Source of the DNA: UBA668 sp963720695
GTDB lineage: Bacteria > Actinomycetota > Acidimicrobiia > Acidimicrobiales > Ilumatobacteraceae
NCBI GenBank assembly: GCA_963720695.1
Contig: CAVRGG010000007.1
Coordinates: forward strand, 1 to 64,000
Length of the DNA stretch: 64,000 bases
Direction of reading: 5' to 3'
Numbering within the stretch: position 1 is the first letter of the stretch; each line of letters opens with the position of its first letter. Positions 42,498 to 53,143 of this stretch are shown piece by piece. The position numbers were made by a program, and so were the translations under genes. Below the pieces are notes generated by a model. That model worked only from the letters and a program-made list of their open reading frames with translations, did no database searches and had not been told where the DNA came from.

Positions 42498-42953
42498 TCA
42501 GCGCACCGGCCTCGGCGGCTGCCATTCGGGACCGGTGGGTTCGCCGAGTTGGCGCGCGATCCGGGCGAGCGATCGGCGGTCGCGCTCGGACAGCACGGCG
42601 AGTTGCTCGGGAGGTTCCGCCATCACCCGCCGGAGGCGCTCGGCGACCTGCTCACCCTTCGCGGTCAGCACCAGTTCCCGTGCCCGTCGGTCGGCAGGTG
42701 AGAACCGTCGCTCGGCCAGGCCGAGCTCCTCGAGGCGGTCGGCCACCGACGTGATGTACGACGCATCGCACGCCATGTGGTCGGCGAGGTCACGCATGCG
42801 CGTCGGCCCGCCCTTGAGGGTCATGAGGGCGTGACCGTGCGGTGGGGTCAGCTGAAGATCGTGCAGCTCGGCGAAGAACGCATCGCGGCGCGACGCGAAC
42901 AGACCCATCAGCCGGGACCAGGTGTCGGCGAGGGAATCGTCGGATGCCACCAC
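42498..42953 (-). CDS. MarR-family transcriptional repressor
   Basis: 151 residues from a GTG at 42953. The winged helix is clear: LQLTPPHGHALMTLKGGPTRMRDLADHMACDASYITSVADRLEELGLAERRFSPADRRARELVLT, with the MarR wing D-R-R. It lacks reactive cysteines apart from one (MACDAS). A longer frame starts at TTG 43004, but that start lies inside the operator and promoter of the divergent exporter genes, while a TATCCT box 6 bases before the GTG supports the shorter form. It likely represses the divergent DrrAB-type exporter. Confidence 0.88.
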   Translation of the reverse strand: MVASDDSLADTWSRLMGLFASRRDAFFAELHDLQLTPPHGHALMTLKGGPTRMRDLADHMACDASYITSVADRLEELGLAERRFSPADRRARELVLTAKGEQVAERLRRVMAEPPEQLAVLSERDRRSLARIARQLGEPTGPEWQPPRPVR

Positions 42954-42959
42954 GCTCTC

Positions 42960-42965
42960 AGGATA
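42960..42965 (-). promoter_or_regulatory. putative leaderless -10 box (TATCCT) of the MarR gene
   Basis: TATCCT on the minus strand ends 6 bases before the GTG at 42953. Confidence 0.4.
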
Positions 42966-42990
42966 CCAACTACGTGATGAGAATAAAAGA

Positions 42991-43004
42991 TTGACATGAG
43001 TCAA
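42991..43004. promoter_or_regulatory. MarR-type operator
   Basis: TTGAC-ATGA-GTCAA, a perfect 5-4-5 dyad, overlaps the -35 box (TTGACA) of the exporter promoter, so repressor binding would block RNA polymerase. Confidence 0.6.
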
Positions 43005-43018
43005 GGATTAGCTAGAGT
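42991..43018 (+). promoter_or_regulatory. sigma-70 promoter of the DrrAB-type operon
   Basis: TTGACA (42991-42996), 16-base spacer, TAGAGT (43013-43018), then 8 bases to the ATG at 43027. It is the best -35/-10 match I noticed in the window and predicts a leaderless message. Confidence 0.65.
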
Positions 43019-43026
43019 CGACAGCC

Positions 43027-43962
43027 ATGACCGATACAGCAATCGTCGCGGAGCACCTCCGCAAGACATACGGCGAAGTGGTCGCTGTCGATGGCATCTC
43101 GCTCGCCGTTCCCCGCGGCACCGTGCTGGGTCTGCTCGGCGCCAACGGTGCAGGGAAGACCACGATGGTTCGCATGCTCACCACCGTGCTCAAGCCCGAT
43201 GGCGGCCGAGGCATCGTCAACGGGTTCGACGTGCAGTCGCAGCAGCAGGCGGTGCGGCGCAGCATCGGGTTGGCCGGCCAGTACGCCGCGATCGACGAGA
43301 ACCTCACCGGCAACGAGAACCTGCTCCTGGTGGGCCGCCTCAACCATCTCACCAAGTCCGCCGCCCAGACTCGTGCGAGCAGCCTGCTCGACCAGTTCCG
43401 GCTGTCGGATGCGGCCGACCGACCGGCGCGTACCTACTCGGGTGGGATGCGCCGTCGGCTCGATCTCGCCGCCGCGCTCGTCACCCATCCGCCCGTGCTC
43501 TTCCTCGACGAGCCCACCACCGGCCTCGACCCGGCGAGCCGTCTCGACCTGTGGGCCGTCATCGAAGGACTCGTGTCCGACGGCACCACCGTGCTGCTCA
43601 CCACGCAGTACCTCGAGGAAGCCGACCGACTCGCCGACAACATCGTCGTCATCGACAAGGGCAGTGTCGCCGCGGAAGGCACGGCGCGTCAGTTGAAGGC
43701 CCGCCTCGGCGACACGGTCATCGAGTTCGAGTTCTCCGACGAGGCCGCGGCCAAGGCGGCGGCGAACACGCTGTCGGCCGAGACGAGCGCCGGCACGGTC
43801 GTCCGGGTCGTGATGACCGAGGGCGCGAGCACGCTGCGCGATGCGCTCAACCGCCTCGACGCAGCCGGGATCGCCCCGCACCACGTCGCGTTGCGGGAGC
43901 CCACACTCGACGACGTCTTCCTCACCCTCACCAACACCAGCACGACCGGAGGCGACGAATGA
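43027..43962 (+). CDS. ABC exporter ATP-binding protein (DrrA type)
   Basis: 311 residues. Walker A is GANGAGKTT, Q-loop ASIGLAGQYAAIDENLTGNENLL, signature YSGGMRRRLDLAAALV, Walker B VLFLDEPTTGLDPASRLDLW and switch His position as Gln (LTTQYLEEAD), which is normal for DrrA-type exporters. The DrrA-specific C-terminal stretch LREPTLDDVFLTLT is present. It drives export of antibiotics, lipids or other hydrophobic compounds through the permease encoded next, with which it overlaps by 4 bases. Probably induced when a ligand removes the MarR repressor. Confidence 0.94.
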   Translation: MTDTAIVAEHLRKTYGEVVAVDGISLAVPRGTVLGLLGANGAGKTTMVRMLTTVLKPDGGRGIVNGFDVQSQQQAVRRSIGLAGQYAAIDENLTGNENLLLVGRLNHLTKSAAQTRASSLLDQFRLSDAADRPARTYSGGMRRRLDLAAALVTHPPVLFLDEPTTGLDPASRLDLWAVIEGLVSDGTTVLLTTQYLEEADRLADNIVVIDKGSVAAEGTARQLKARLGDTVIEFEFSDEAAAKAAANTLSAETSAGTVVRVVMTEGASTLRDALNRLDAAGIAPHHVALREPTLDDVFLTLTNTSTTGGDE

Positions 43963-44786
43963 GCATCGACCCCACTGCCCCCACGATGGCACCGATGATC
44001 TCCACCAAGAACGGCGTCGGGTTCGGGTGGGCGGTCCGCGACACGATGGCCATGGTGTGGCGCAACCTCACCGTGATCCGCCGCGTCCCGCAACTGCTCG
44101 TGTTCTCGCTCGTGCAGCCACTGATCTTCGTGCTGATGTTCCGCTACGTCTTCGGTGGCGCGATCAGCAGCGGCATCCCGGGACTCGACTACGTCGACTA
44201 CCTGATGCCTGGAATCTTCGTCCAGACGGTCGCGTTCGGCGCGATCAGCACCGCCATCGGCCTCGCCGAGGACAAGAACAAGGGGCTGCTGGAGCGCCTG
44301 AAGTCGTTGCCGATGAGCCGCTCGGCGGTGCTCGCCGGACGTGTGCTCGCCGACACGACGCGCAACGTCTTCATCGTCATCTTGATGATGCTGGTCGGGT
44401 TCCTGGTCGGCTTCAACACGCACACGACGCCGTTCAAGGTGATCTGCGGCATGGCGCTGCTCGTCATCTTCGGCTTCTCGCTGTGTTGGATCTTCGCGAT
44501 CATCGGACTGATCGTCCCCGACGGCGAATCAGCGCAGGCGGCCGCGTTCCCGCTGCTCGCCCCACTGGTGTTCGCGTCGAGCGCGTTCGTGCCGGCGAGC
44601 ACGATGCCCGGCCCGCTCAAGTGGTGGGCGGAGCGTCAACCGGTCAGCGTCACCGCGACCGGCGTCCGAGCCCTCATGCTCGGCCACGGCATTCCGATCG
44701 ACTACGTCTGGGGCTCGCTGGCGTGGTCGGCCGGCATCACCGTGGTGCTCGCGCCGCTCGCGGTGCGCAAGTTCCGCTCGGTCTGA
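43959..44786 (+). CDS. ABC-2 type exporter permease (DrrB type)
   Basis: 275 residues from an ATG overlapping the ATPase stop. Six spans follow a 45-residue cytoplasmic N-terminus. Features include RNLTVIRRVPQLLVFSLVQPLIFVLMFRYVFG, the DYVDYLMPGIFVQTVAFGA segment, AEDKNKGLLERLKSLPMSRSAVLAGR (coupling helix) and AFPLLAPLVFASSAFVPASTMPG. This order matches DrrB/daunorubicin-type permeases. Substrate unknown; resistance to, or secretion of, a hydrophobic compound is likely. Confidence 0.93.
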   Translation: MSIDPTAPTMAPMISTKNGVGFGWAVRDTMAMVWRNLTVIRRVPQLLVFSLVQPLIFVLMFRYVFGGAISSGIPGLDYVDYLMPGIFVQTVAFGAISTAIGLAEDKNKGLLERLKSLPMSRSAVLAGRVLADTTRNVFIVILMMLVGFLVGFNTHTTPFKVICGMALLVIFGFSLCWIFAIIGLIVPDGESAQAAAFPLLAPLVFASSAFVPASTMPGPLKWWAERQPVSVTATGVRALMLGHGIPIDYVWGSLAWSAGITVVLAPLAVRKFRSV

Positions 44787-44815
44787 GACGTCACGCCGCC
44801 CGCGACGCGCCGCTT

Positions 44816-44895
44816 CTGGTCCGGATGATTCCCGGGCTCCGGGAATCATCCGGACCAGAGCCTCCCGCGGGGAGATTCCTACCCAGAATCCGGCC
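44816..44895 (+). repeat. hairpin repeat C, solo diverged copy
   Basis: Hairpin with 20-base arms (44816-44835 and 44839-44858) and loop GCT, then a tail to 44895 carrying GGGGAGATTCCTACCCAGAA. It matches repeats A and B but differs at two arm positions, each matched by a compensating change in the other arm. It lies between the exporter operon and the monooxygenase gene, with no nuclease-type gene beside it. Confidence 0.75.
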
Positions 44896-44963
44896 GGTAC
44901 CTTCAATTCGGACCCGAACGAACTCGTGCGCGATGCTGCGACCACCCAGGCAGGAGGGCAGCC

Positions 44964-46463
44964 ATGAGCCAGACCGCGACGAGCATCGCCACCTCACCCG
45001 TGCGCACGGAACACTTCGACGTCGTCATCGTCGGGGCGGGCATCTCCGGGGTCGGTGGCGCGTACCACCTCGGCACCCAGTGTCCCGAGAAGAGCTACGT
45101 CGTCTTCGAGGCCCTCGAGAGCTTCGGTGGCACGTGGCGCATGCACAAGTACCCCGGCATCCGGTCCGACAGCGACCTGTACACCTTCGGCTACCGCTTC
45201 AAGCCGTGGACGAGCGCGCCGATCGCGTCCGCCGAGGAGATCCTCAAGTACATGGACGAGGTCATCGAGGAGAACCACCTCGGCGACCACATCCGATACG
45301 GCCACAAGATCACCCATGCCGGTTTCAGCCGCGAGACCGATCTGTGGACGCTGCAGGTCACGCGCCTCGACACCGGTGAGGTCTTCGAGGTCACCACGAA
45401 CTTCCTGTGGATGTGCCAGGGCTACTACCAACACGCCCAGGGCTACACGCCCGAGTGGCCGGGCATGGATCGCTTCAAGGGCAGGATCGTGCATCCTCAG
45501 ACGTGGCCGGAGGACCTCGACTACAAGGACAAGCGGGTGGTCGTCATCGGATCCGGCGCCACGACCGCGACACTGGTGCCGGCGATCGCTGGCGACTGCG
45601 CGCACGTCACCGTGCTGCAGCGATCACCGACGTACTTCTGGACGGGGCGCAACGCCAACGAGGTCGCCGACATGTTGCGCGAGTTGGAGATCGACGAGTC
45701 GTGGATCCACGAGATCGTCCGACGCAAGGTCTTGCACGACCAGGAGATGGTCACTCGGATGTCGTTCGAGCAGCCCGACTTCATTCGCGACGAACTGCTC
45801 AACAACGTGAAGTCGTTGCTCCCCGAGGGCTACGACATGAAGCACTTCACGCCGACGTACCGCCCGTGGCGCCAGCGACTCGCGTTCGTGCCCGACGGCG
45901 ACCTCTTCGCCGGCATCCGCGCCGGCAAGGCGAGCATGGTCACCGACGAGATCGAGGAGTTCAACGAGCACGGGATCCTCACCAAGGGCGGCGAGCAGCT
46001 CGACGCCGACATCATCGTCACCGCCACCGGCTTCAACCTCAGCGTGCTCGGCGACATCCCCTTCGAGGTCGACGGCACCCCGGTCGTGTGGCCCGAGACC
46101 GTCACGTACCGGGGCATGATGTTCACCGGCGTGCCGAACATGCTGTGGGTGTTCGGGTACTTCCGGGCGAGCTGGACGCTGCGCGCCGACCTGATCAGCG
46201 ACCTCGTCTGCCGCCTCCTGCACCTCATGGACGAGAAGGGCGCGACCAGGGTGACGCCGACGCTGCGGCCCGAGGACGCCGACATGCCGATCCTGGACTG
46301 GATCGACCCGGACAACTTCAACCCCGGCTACATCATGCGCAGCATGCACCTGATGCCCAAGCGGGGCGACAAGCCGGAGTGGCAGCACACGCAGGACTAC
46401 TGGTTCGAGAAGGATGCGTTGCCGGCGGCGAATCTCGACGACGGGTGCCTCGTCTTCGAGTGA
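44964..46463 (+). CDS. flavin-containing Baeyer-Villiger-type monooxygenase
   Basis: 499 residues. The FAD site is VVIVGAGISGVGGAYHL at about 19-35, GTWRMHKYPGIRSDSDLYTFG at about 54-75 is the BVMO/EthA-type segment, MCQGYYQHAQGYTPEWPGMDRFKGRIVHPQTWPEDLDY holds the fingerprint region (FKGRIVHPQTWP, variant of FxGxxxHxxxWP), and VVVIGSGATTATLVPAIA is the NADPH Rossmann motif. It inserts or adds oxygen to ketones, sulfides or thioamides. An AGGAGGG ribosome site precedes the ATG. No regulator is adjacent. Substrate unknown. Confidence 0.92.
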   Translation: MSQTATSIATSPVRTEHFDVVIVGAGISGVGGAYHLGTQCPEKSYVVFEALESFGGTWRMHKYPGIRSDSDLYTFGYRFKPWTSAPIASAEEILKYMDEVIEENHLGDHIRYGHKITHAGFSRETDLWTLQVTRLDTGEVFEVTTNFLWMCQGYYQHAQGYTPEWPGMDRFKGRIVHPQTWPEDLDYKDKRVVVIGSGATTATLVPAIAGDCAHVTVLQRSPTYFWTGRNANEVADMLRELEIDESWIHEIVRRKVLHDQEMVTRMSFEQPDFIRDELLNNVKSLLPEGYDMKHFTPTYRPWRQRLAFVPDGDLFAGIRAGKASMVTDEIEEFNEHGILTKGGEQLDADIIVTATGFNLSVLGDIPFEVDGTPVVWPETVTYRGMMFTGVPNMLWVFGYFRASWTLRADLISDLVCRLLHLMDEKGATRVTPTLRPEDADMPILDWIDPDNFNPGYIMRSMHLMPKRGDKPEWQHTQDYWFEKDALPAANLDDGCLVFE

Positions 46464-46475
46464 GCACGACCGACG

Positions 46476-47306
46476 TCAGGCCGCGGCGTCGACATCGCTG
46501 ATCTGCAGCGCGCGGTCAGCCTCGGCGATCACCGTGCGCCGGAGGAGGTCGTAGAGCTCGCCATGGGGGTCGGCGTCGAAACAGCCGTGGTCGGCCAGCG
46601 GTCGATCGGGCAGTCCGTGGGGGATCACCGCAGTGTGCAGCCGCGTGGGGAGCAGGGCGAGCGCATCGGCGGCGGAGGAGCGGGTGAACGCTCCACCGCT
46701 TGCGACGCACCAGCGGAACACGTCGGCAGCGAATGCCGCATGCTCGGCTTCGTCACGGGCGATGATCCGCATCGTCTCGTGCACGCGCGCATCGGTGGCC
46801 CGTCGTGCTCGTGCGTCGGCGAGGACCGCTGCGTAGCCCTCGTTCAACATGCCGTCGCACAGCGACTCGACGGCAAGCGCCGCGATCTCGTGGGGACGCG
46901 ACCGGGGCAGCCGCAGCGGGCGGCGCAGCCGCCCCGGTCGCAGACTCTGGCCGAGGTATCGGCCGGCGAGGTCGAAGCACCGAACCCAGTGGTCGGATTC
47001 CTGCTCGACGGCCCGCAGCGCCCGTCGGACGAGTTCGTCGGGCGCATCCACCATCGCCAGGCGACGAGCGAGGTCCTGGAAGGCGACGACGGACGCATGC
47101 TCGAGCTCGCCCTGGTCGCGCCAGTGATCGGCGAGGGCCCGACGAACGTCGGCGCTCATCCACAGCGCATGTCGATCGGTGAGGTGAGAGTGCCCGAGCC
47201 GTGCCCGTGCTCTGAGCGGCCGCCCGTCGCGGCCCCGTAGCGGGCGACCGTCGACGACGGCCCACGCGTGGGCGGACCTGCGTAGGAGCGGGAGGCGGCG
47301 TTCCAT
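46476..47306 (-). CDS. ferritin-like (diiron) domain protein
   Basis: 276 residues. After a basic N-terminus of about 45 residues, a four-helix bundle with plausible ligands appears: WRDQGELEHASVVAFQDLARRL (ExxH), VEQESDHWVRCFDLAGRYLG (ExxxH-type), MLNEGYAAVLADA and MRIIARDEAEHAAFAADVFRW (ExxH). The two clean ExxH motifs are ELEH and EAEH. The surroundings AGRYLG and ADVFRWC do not match bacterioferritin, so an oxygenase or oxidase of unknown substrate is more likely than iron storage. Stand-alone gene, 12 bases from the convergent monooxygenase stop. Confidence 0.72.
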   Translation of the reverse strand: MERRLPLLRRSAHAWAVVDGRPLRGRDGRPLRARARLGHSHLTDRHALWMSADVRRALADHWRDQGELEHASVVAFQDLARRLAMVDAPDELVRRALRAVEQESDHWVRCFDLAGRYLGQSLRPGRLRRPLRLPRSRPHEIAALAVESLCDGMLNEGYAAVLADARARRATDARVHETMRIIARDEAEHAAFAADVFRWCVASGGAFTRSSAADALALLPTRLHTAVIPHGLPDRPLADHGCFDADPHGELYDLLRRTVIAEADRALQISDVDAAA

Positions 47307-47452
47307 GCCTCAGTAGACGCCCAGGCGCCCGAGTCGGTTCCACATCGGAGGACTTCCTCGATTTTGCGTGGTTTCCCCGATGCGCGAGGGGAGCGGCACG
47401 GCGGATCATGTCGACACGGTGGCGACACCGGAACCCAGGCGGCGGCCATGCC

Positions 47453-47494
47453 CCGCTGTCGTCGAATGTCACGGGAGGTATTCGACGACAGCGG
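47453..47494 (-). terminator. hairpin downstream of clpB
   Basis: 15-base perfect arms (47453-47467 and 47480-47494) with a 12-base loop, 29 bases past the clpB stop. No U-tract. Placed for clpB termination; the arms (CCGCTGTCGTCGAAT) are unlike repeats A-C. Confidence 0.6.
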
Positions 47495-47523
47495 AGTGGC
47501 CGACGTGGTCGGGCCGACTGGCG

Positions 47524-50010
<2,487 letters not shown>

Positions 50011-50016
50011 GAGATG

Positions 50017-50022
50017 ATGGTA
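50017..50022 (-). promoter_or_regulatory. putative leaderless -10 box (TACCAT) of clpB
   Basis: TACCAT on the minus strand ends 6 bases before the ATG at 50010. The HAIR-like dyad lies 12 bases upstream of it. Confidence 0.4.
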
Positions 50023-50034
50023 CACCGCAGCAAG

Positions 50035-50061
50035 AAACTTGCTACATGTCGTATCAAGTTT
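50035..50061. promoter_or_regulatory. HAIR-like HspR operator at clpB
   Basis: AAACTTG and CAAGTTT flank a 13-base spacer (7-13-7). The outer CTTG-N13-CAAG has exactly the spacing of the HspR-associated inverted repeat (CTTGAGT-N7-ACTCAAG), though the inner AGT/ACT are not kept. Its place in front of the clpB -10 box fits repression by HspR, released on heat shock. Confidence 0.65.
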
Positions 50062-50078
50062 CGAGGACGGATCCGTCC

Positions 50079-51524
50079 TCAGGCCGTGTTCGCCAGGCGC
50101 GATCGGTAGACGTTCACGCCTCGGGATGCGAGGCGATCGGTCTCGACGGCCAGCCGGTGCCGGGCATTCGACCAGTCACGACTCGCCTGTGGCGTCCAGC
50201 CCACCTCCGCCAGACAGACCAGCCGAGGCAGGCAACGCTGCTCGACCTCGGGGAACGTCGCGACCTTCTCGGTCCACAGCGGAGCCTCCACCCCGGCGAT
50301 CCGCTGGTCGTCGACCCCGACGACCAGCGCCGCGGGATCCCATTCGTAAGCGGTGTCGAGGTCGATCGACCCGGCCCAGCGACGACCGAAGGGGTCGTCC
50401 TCGGCGTGGCGCATGTCGAGGTAGGTGTGGCGTGCGGGCGACATGATGAAGCGCGCCTGGGGAGGTGCCGCCATGGCCGTCTCGGGGTGCAGCCAGTGTT
50501 GGACCAGCACCTCGCCGTGCAGGGGAGCCGTGGCGATCTCCTCCCACCCGACCATCGTCTTGCCGTGGGCGGTGACCGTGTCCTGCAGCAGCCGGATGAA
50601 GGACACGTACTCGTCGTGGTCGGTGGCGTGGGCCTCGTCGCCGCCGATGTGGATGTAGCGGCCCGGCGTCGCGTCGCAGAGCGCACCGATGACGTCGTCG
50701 ACGAATCGGGCGGTGGCGGGCAGGTGCATGCGCAGGGAACTGAAGCCGACCTCGCGACCGGTGTAGAGCGCCGGCAGCAGGCCGTCGACGTTGAGCTCGG
50801 CCACCGACGCGAGCGCGGCGTTGGTGTGACCCGGGAGATCGATCTCGGGCACGATGGTCACGAAGTGGTGCGCCGCCTGCGACACGATCTCCGCCCAGTC
50901 CCGCTGAGAGAACCAGCCGCCCGGGCCGCCTCCCACGGCGGTGCTGCCACCGATGGAGGTGAGCGACGGCCGGCCGGGGATCTCGATCCGCCACCCCTGG
51001 TCGTCGGTGAGGTGCAGGTGCAATCGGTTCAGCTTGTACCGGGCGATCAGCTCGATGAACCTGATCACCTGATCGACGCCGAAGAAGTGCCGCGCGACGT
51101 CGAGCATCGCGCCGCGCCACTCGAAGCGCGGCACATCGACGATGTGCAACGCCGGGAGCACCTGGACGGTCGCGCCGGGCGTGAACATCTGCAGGAGTGT
51201 GCGCGTGCCGTTCCACAGACCGTGTGCCGTCGCGGACGTCAGCCGCACGGCGTCCGGCTCGATCGACAGCTCGTACCCCTCCGGACCGAGGTCGAACCGC
51301 TCGGGCCGGAGGGAGGCGACGATGTCGCCCTGCGCACTCGTCGGGACGAGCGCGAGGTGGAGCCCGCAGACCGCCTGCACGTCGCGCACGAAGTGACCGG
51401 CCACGCCCGCCGAGGCCGGGTCGGTGGGCGCGTGGACTCGTGTCCTGTCGGTGATGGTGCATGTTCCGGCGCGAAGCTCGAGGTGACCCGGGAGAGGGAC
51501 CAGTCCGGCCAGCGCGGGGTGCAT
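50079..51524 (-). CDS. beta-N-acetylhexosaminidase, glycoside hydrolase family 20
   Basis: 481 residues from the ATG at 51524. The N-terminal GH20b-like domain (to about 120) is followed by the TIM barrel: EWRGAMLDVARHFFGVDQVIRFIELIARYKLNRLHLHLTDDQGWRIEI, EIDLPGHTNAAL, and the catalytic Asp-Glu pair in HIGGDEAHATDHDE. YEWDP and GVEAPLWTEKV close the active site. It removes terminal GlcNAc/GalNAc by substrate-assisted catalysis. No signal peptide is visible, so it may act on imported amino-sugar oligomers. It overlaps the rhodanese-fusion stop by one base. A longer open frame upstream is a shadow of that gene. Confidence 0.93.
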   Translation of the reverse strand: MHPALAGLVPLPGHLELRAGTCTITDRTRVHAPTDPASAGVAGHFVRDVQAVCGLHLALVPTSAQGDIVASLRPERFDLGPEGYELSIEPDAVRLTSATAHGLWNGTRTLLQMFTPGATVQVLPALHIVDVPRFEWRGAMLDVARHFFGVDQVIRFIELIARYKLNRLHLHLTDDQGWRIEIPGRPSLTSIGGSTAVGGGPGGWFSQRDWAEIVSQAAHHFVTIVPEIDLPGHTNAALASVAELNVDGLLPALYTGREVGFSSLRMHLPATARFVDDVIGALCDATPGRYIHIGGDEAHATDHDEYVSFIRLLQDTVTAHGKTMVGWEEIATAPLHGEVLVQHWLHPETAMAAPPQARFIMSPARHTYLDMRHAEDDPFGRRWAGSIDLDTAYEWDPAALVVGVDDQRIAGVEAPLWTEKVATFPEVEQRCLPRLVCLAEVGWTPQASRDWSNARHRLAVETDRLASRGVNVYRSRLANTA

Positions 51525-52321
51525 CACAGCTCGAGGAACGTGTGGTCTGGAGGTTCGAGCGGGAAGCCGGCCGCAGCCCAGGCGCTGACGCCACCGACGA
51601 GGTCGCAGGCGGCGAGGTAACCGACTCTGGTCAGGTTGGCGGCGGCCAGCGACGAGCTGTACCCGTGGTTGCAGACGACGACGAGGGCCTGGTCGAACGA
51701 ACGGATGGAGGGGTGGAGGTATCCGTTCGCCGGATCGGCGCGCCACTCGAGCACGGTCCGAGGCATGTGGACCGACCCGGGGATCACCCCGAATCGCTCG
51801 CGGTCGCTGGGAGTGCGCGTGTCGAGCACGAGCGGTGGCGACGGCGAGTGCAGGTGGGCGAAGAGATCTTCTGGGGTGAGTCGACGGAGGTCTCGGCGCG
51901 CCTCGAAGACGAGATCGTGCACGGTGAAGCGCGTGCTCCGGCGCAGCAACGTCCAGACGACCTCACCCTCGATGGCGTGATCGATCTCGGTGAGCTCCGC
52001 GGCAGCGCACTCGTGGGCGGCGAGGGCGTGTTGGTCGTGGTGCAGGATCGCGAGGTGGCCGCCGGGAAGCAGGTGTTGCACGGCCGAGTGCAGGACCGCA
52101 CGTCGCTCGGCAGGATCGTGGAGCGCCGCTGACGTGGCGAGGACCACGAGTTCGTACTGCCGCGACAACTGCAGCGTGGCCGCGTGCACACCGTCGACGA
52201 TGTCGGTGTGACCGTCGGTGGGCTGGACCACCGCCAGCGGTCGGCCGCCGATCTGCAGCACCGACGCGGGCGCGAGCGTCGTGAGGAACTCCGGGAGCCG
52301 ACGTTCGTGATCGCCCGTCAT
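51524..52321 (-). CDS. degenerate methyltransferase-like domain fused to a rhodanese domain
   Basis: 265 residues from the ATG at 52321. Residues to about 140 look like a SAM methyltransferase core with a weak motif I (ASVLQIGGRPLAVV) and LVVLATSAALHDPAERRAVLHSAVQHLLPGGHLAILHHD, the post-motif strand and helix usual in Methyltransf-type folds. The glycine-rich loop is poor, so SAM binding is doubtful. From about 165 a rhodanese follows: PPLVLDTRTPSDRERFGVIPGSVHMP and the active-site loop VVCNHGYSSSLAA with a single Cys. It may transfer sulfur. One base overlaps the hexosaminidase gene. Confidence 0.7.
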   Translation of the reverse strand: MTGDHERRLPEFLTTLAPASVLQIGGRPLAVVQPTDGHTDIVDGVHAATLQLSRQYELVVLATSAALHDPAERRAVLHSAVQHLLPGGHLAILHHDQHALAAHECAAAELTEIDHAIEGEVVWTLLRRSTRFTVHDLVFEARRDLRRLTPEDLFAHLHSPSPPLVLDTRTPSDRERFGVIPGSVHMPRTVLEWRADPANGYLHPSIRSFDQALVVVCNHGYSSSLAAANLTRVGYLAACDLVGGVSAWAAAGFPLEPPDHTFLEL

Positions 52322-52389
52322 GGTTCGAGCGTACGACAACTTCGAGCAGGGCGCATCAGGGGCCCCGCGCGATACGCGAAGCTGGCGCC

Positions 52390-53031
52390 ATGTCGCTCTA
52401 CGCCCGAGTCAGACCGTGGATCCGCCTCGTCACCGCCCTGCTCATCGTCGTCGCGATCGCGGCGCAGTGCCAGCGCCTGTCGTCGGACGGGGTGTTCAAG
52501 CCGTTCAACGTCTTCAGCTTCTTCACCATCCAGAGCAACATCCTCACGGTGTTCGTGCTCCTCGGACTCGAGTTCCGCGAGCGGACGTCGGTGTTCCGTC
52601 TGGCACGGACGATTCGTCCCGGTGTTGTCCTCTACATGGCCATGACGGGCGTCGTCTACGCCGTGTTGCTGGCTCCGGCCGCCGCCGACGTCGGGCTCAC
52701 GGCGAAATGGGTGGACGCGATCGTCCACGTGTTGGCGCCCATCGTCATCGTCGCCGATTGGTTCCTGTCAGCTCCCGAGCGCAAGCCGATGATGGCCGAC
52801 ATCCCGCGTTGGATCGCGTTTCCGGTGGCGTGGTTGGCGTACAGCCTGATCCGCGGTTCGATCGTCGACTGGTATCCGTATCCCTTCCTCGACCCGCGCC
52901 CCGGTTCGAGCAACGCGGCGGGCAGTTGGCCGATGGTGGTCCTCATGGTGGCGATCATCTCGCTTGCTGTGGTGGCGTTCGCGTGGGTGATCGTGAAAGT
53001 GACGCCGTCGAGGGCCGATCCCGAGCGGTAG
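52390..53031 (+). CDS. Pr6Pr family membrane protein
   Basis: 213 residues with about six spans: RLVTALLIVVAIAAQCQRL, NVFSFFTIQSNILTVFVLLGLEF, VVLYMAMTGVVYAVLLAP, VLAPIVIVADWFL, IAFPVAWLAYSLIRG and VVLMVAIISLAVVAFAWVIV. The FNVFSFFTIQSNILT segment and the HVLAPIVIVADW segment are hallmarks of the Pr6Pr (FAR-17a/AIG1-like) family. A hydrolase activity on lipid esters is known for the eukaryotic AIG1 relatives; the bacterial role is unknown. Single gene. Confidence 0.85.
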   Translation: MSLYARVRPWIRLVTALLIVVAIAAQCQRLSSDGVFKPFNVFSFFTIQSNILTVFVLLGLEFRERTSVFRLARTIRPGVVLYMAMTGVVYAVLLAPAAADVGLTAKWVDAIVHVLAPIVIVADWFLSAPERKPMMADIPRWIAFPVAWLAYSLIRGSIVDWYPYPFLDPRPGSSNAAGSWPMVVLMVAIISLAVVAFAWVIVKVTPSRADPER

Positions 53032-53143
53032 GGACGTTCGGCCCTGGAAGGGCGTGGTCGGGGCGAGTATCACCGAGGTTGCAAGGGTCTCTTTCCCATT
53101 GCACCGCGATCAGTGCCCCGACTCCGTGGGTACGTGTGCGGAA

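Noticed and set aside
42954..43004. longer MarR form starting at TTG 43004
   Set aside because: It would place the start inside the operator and -35 box of the divergent promoter; GTG 42953 has its own -10 box.
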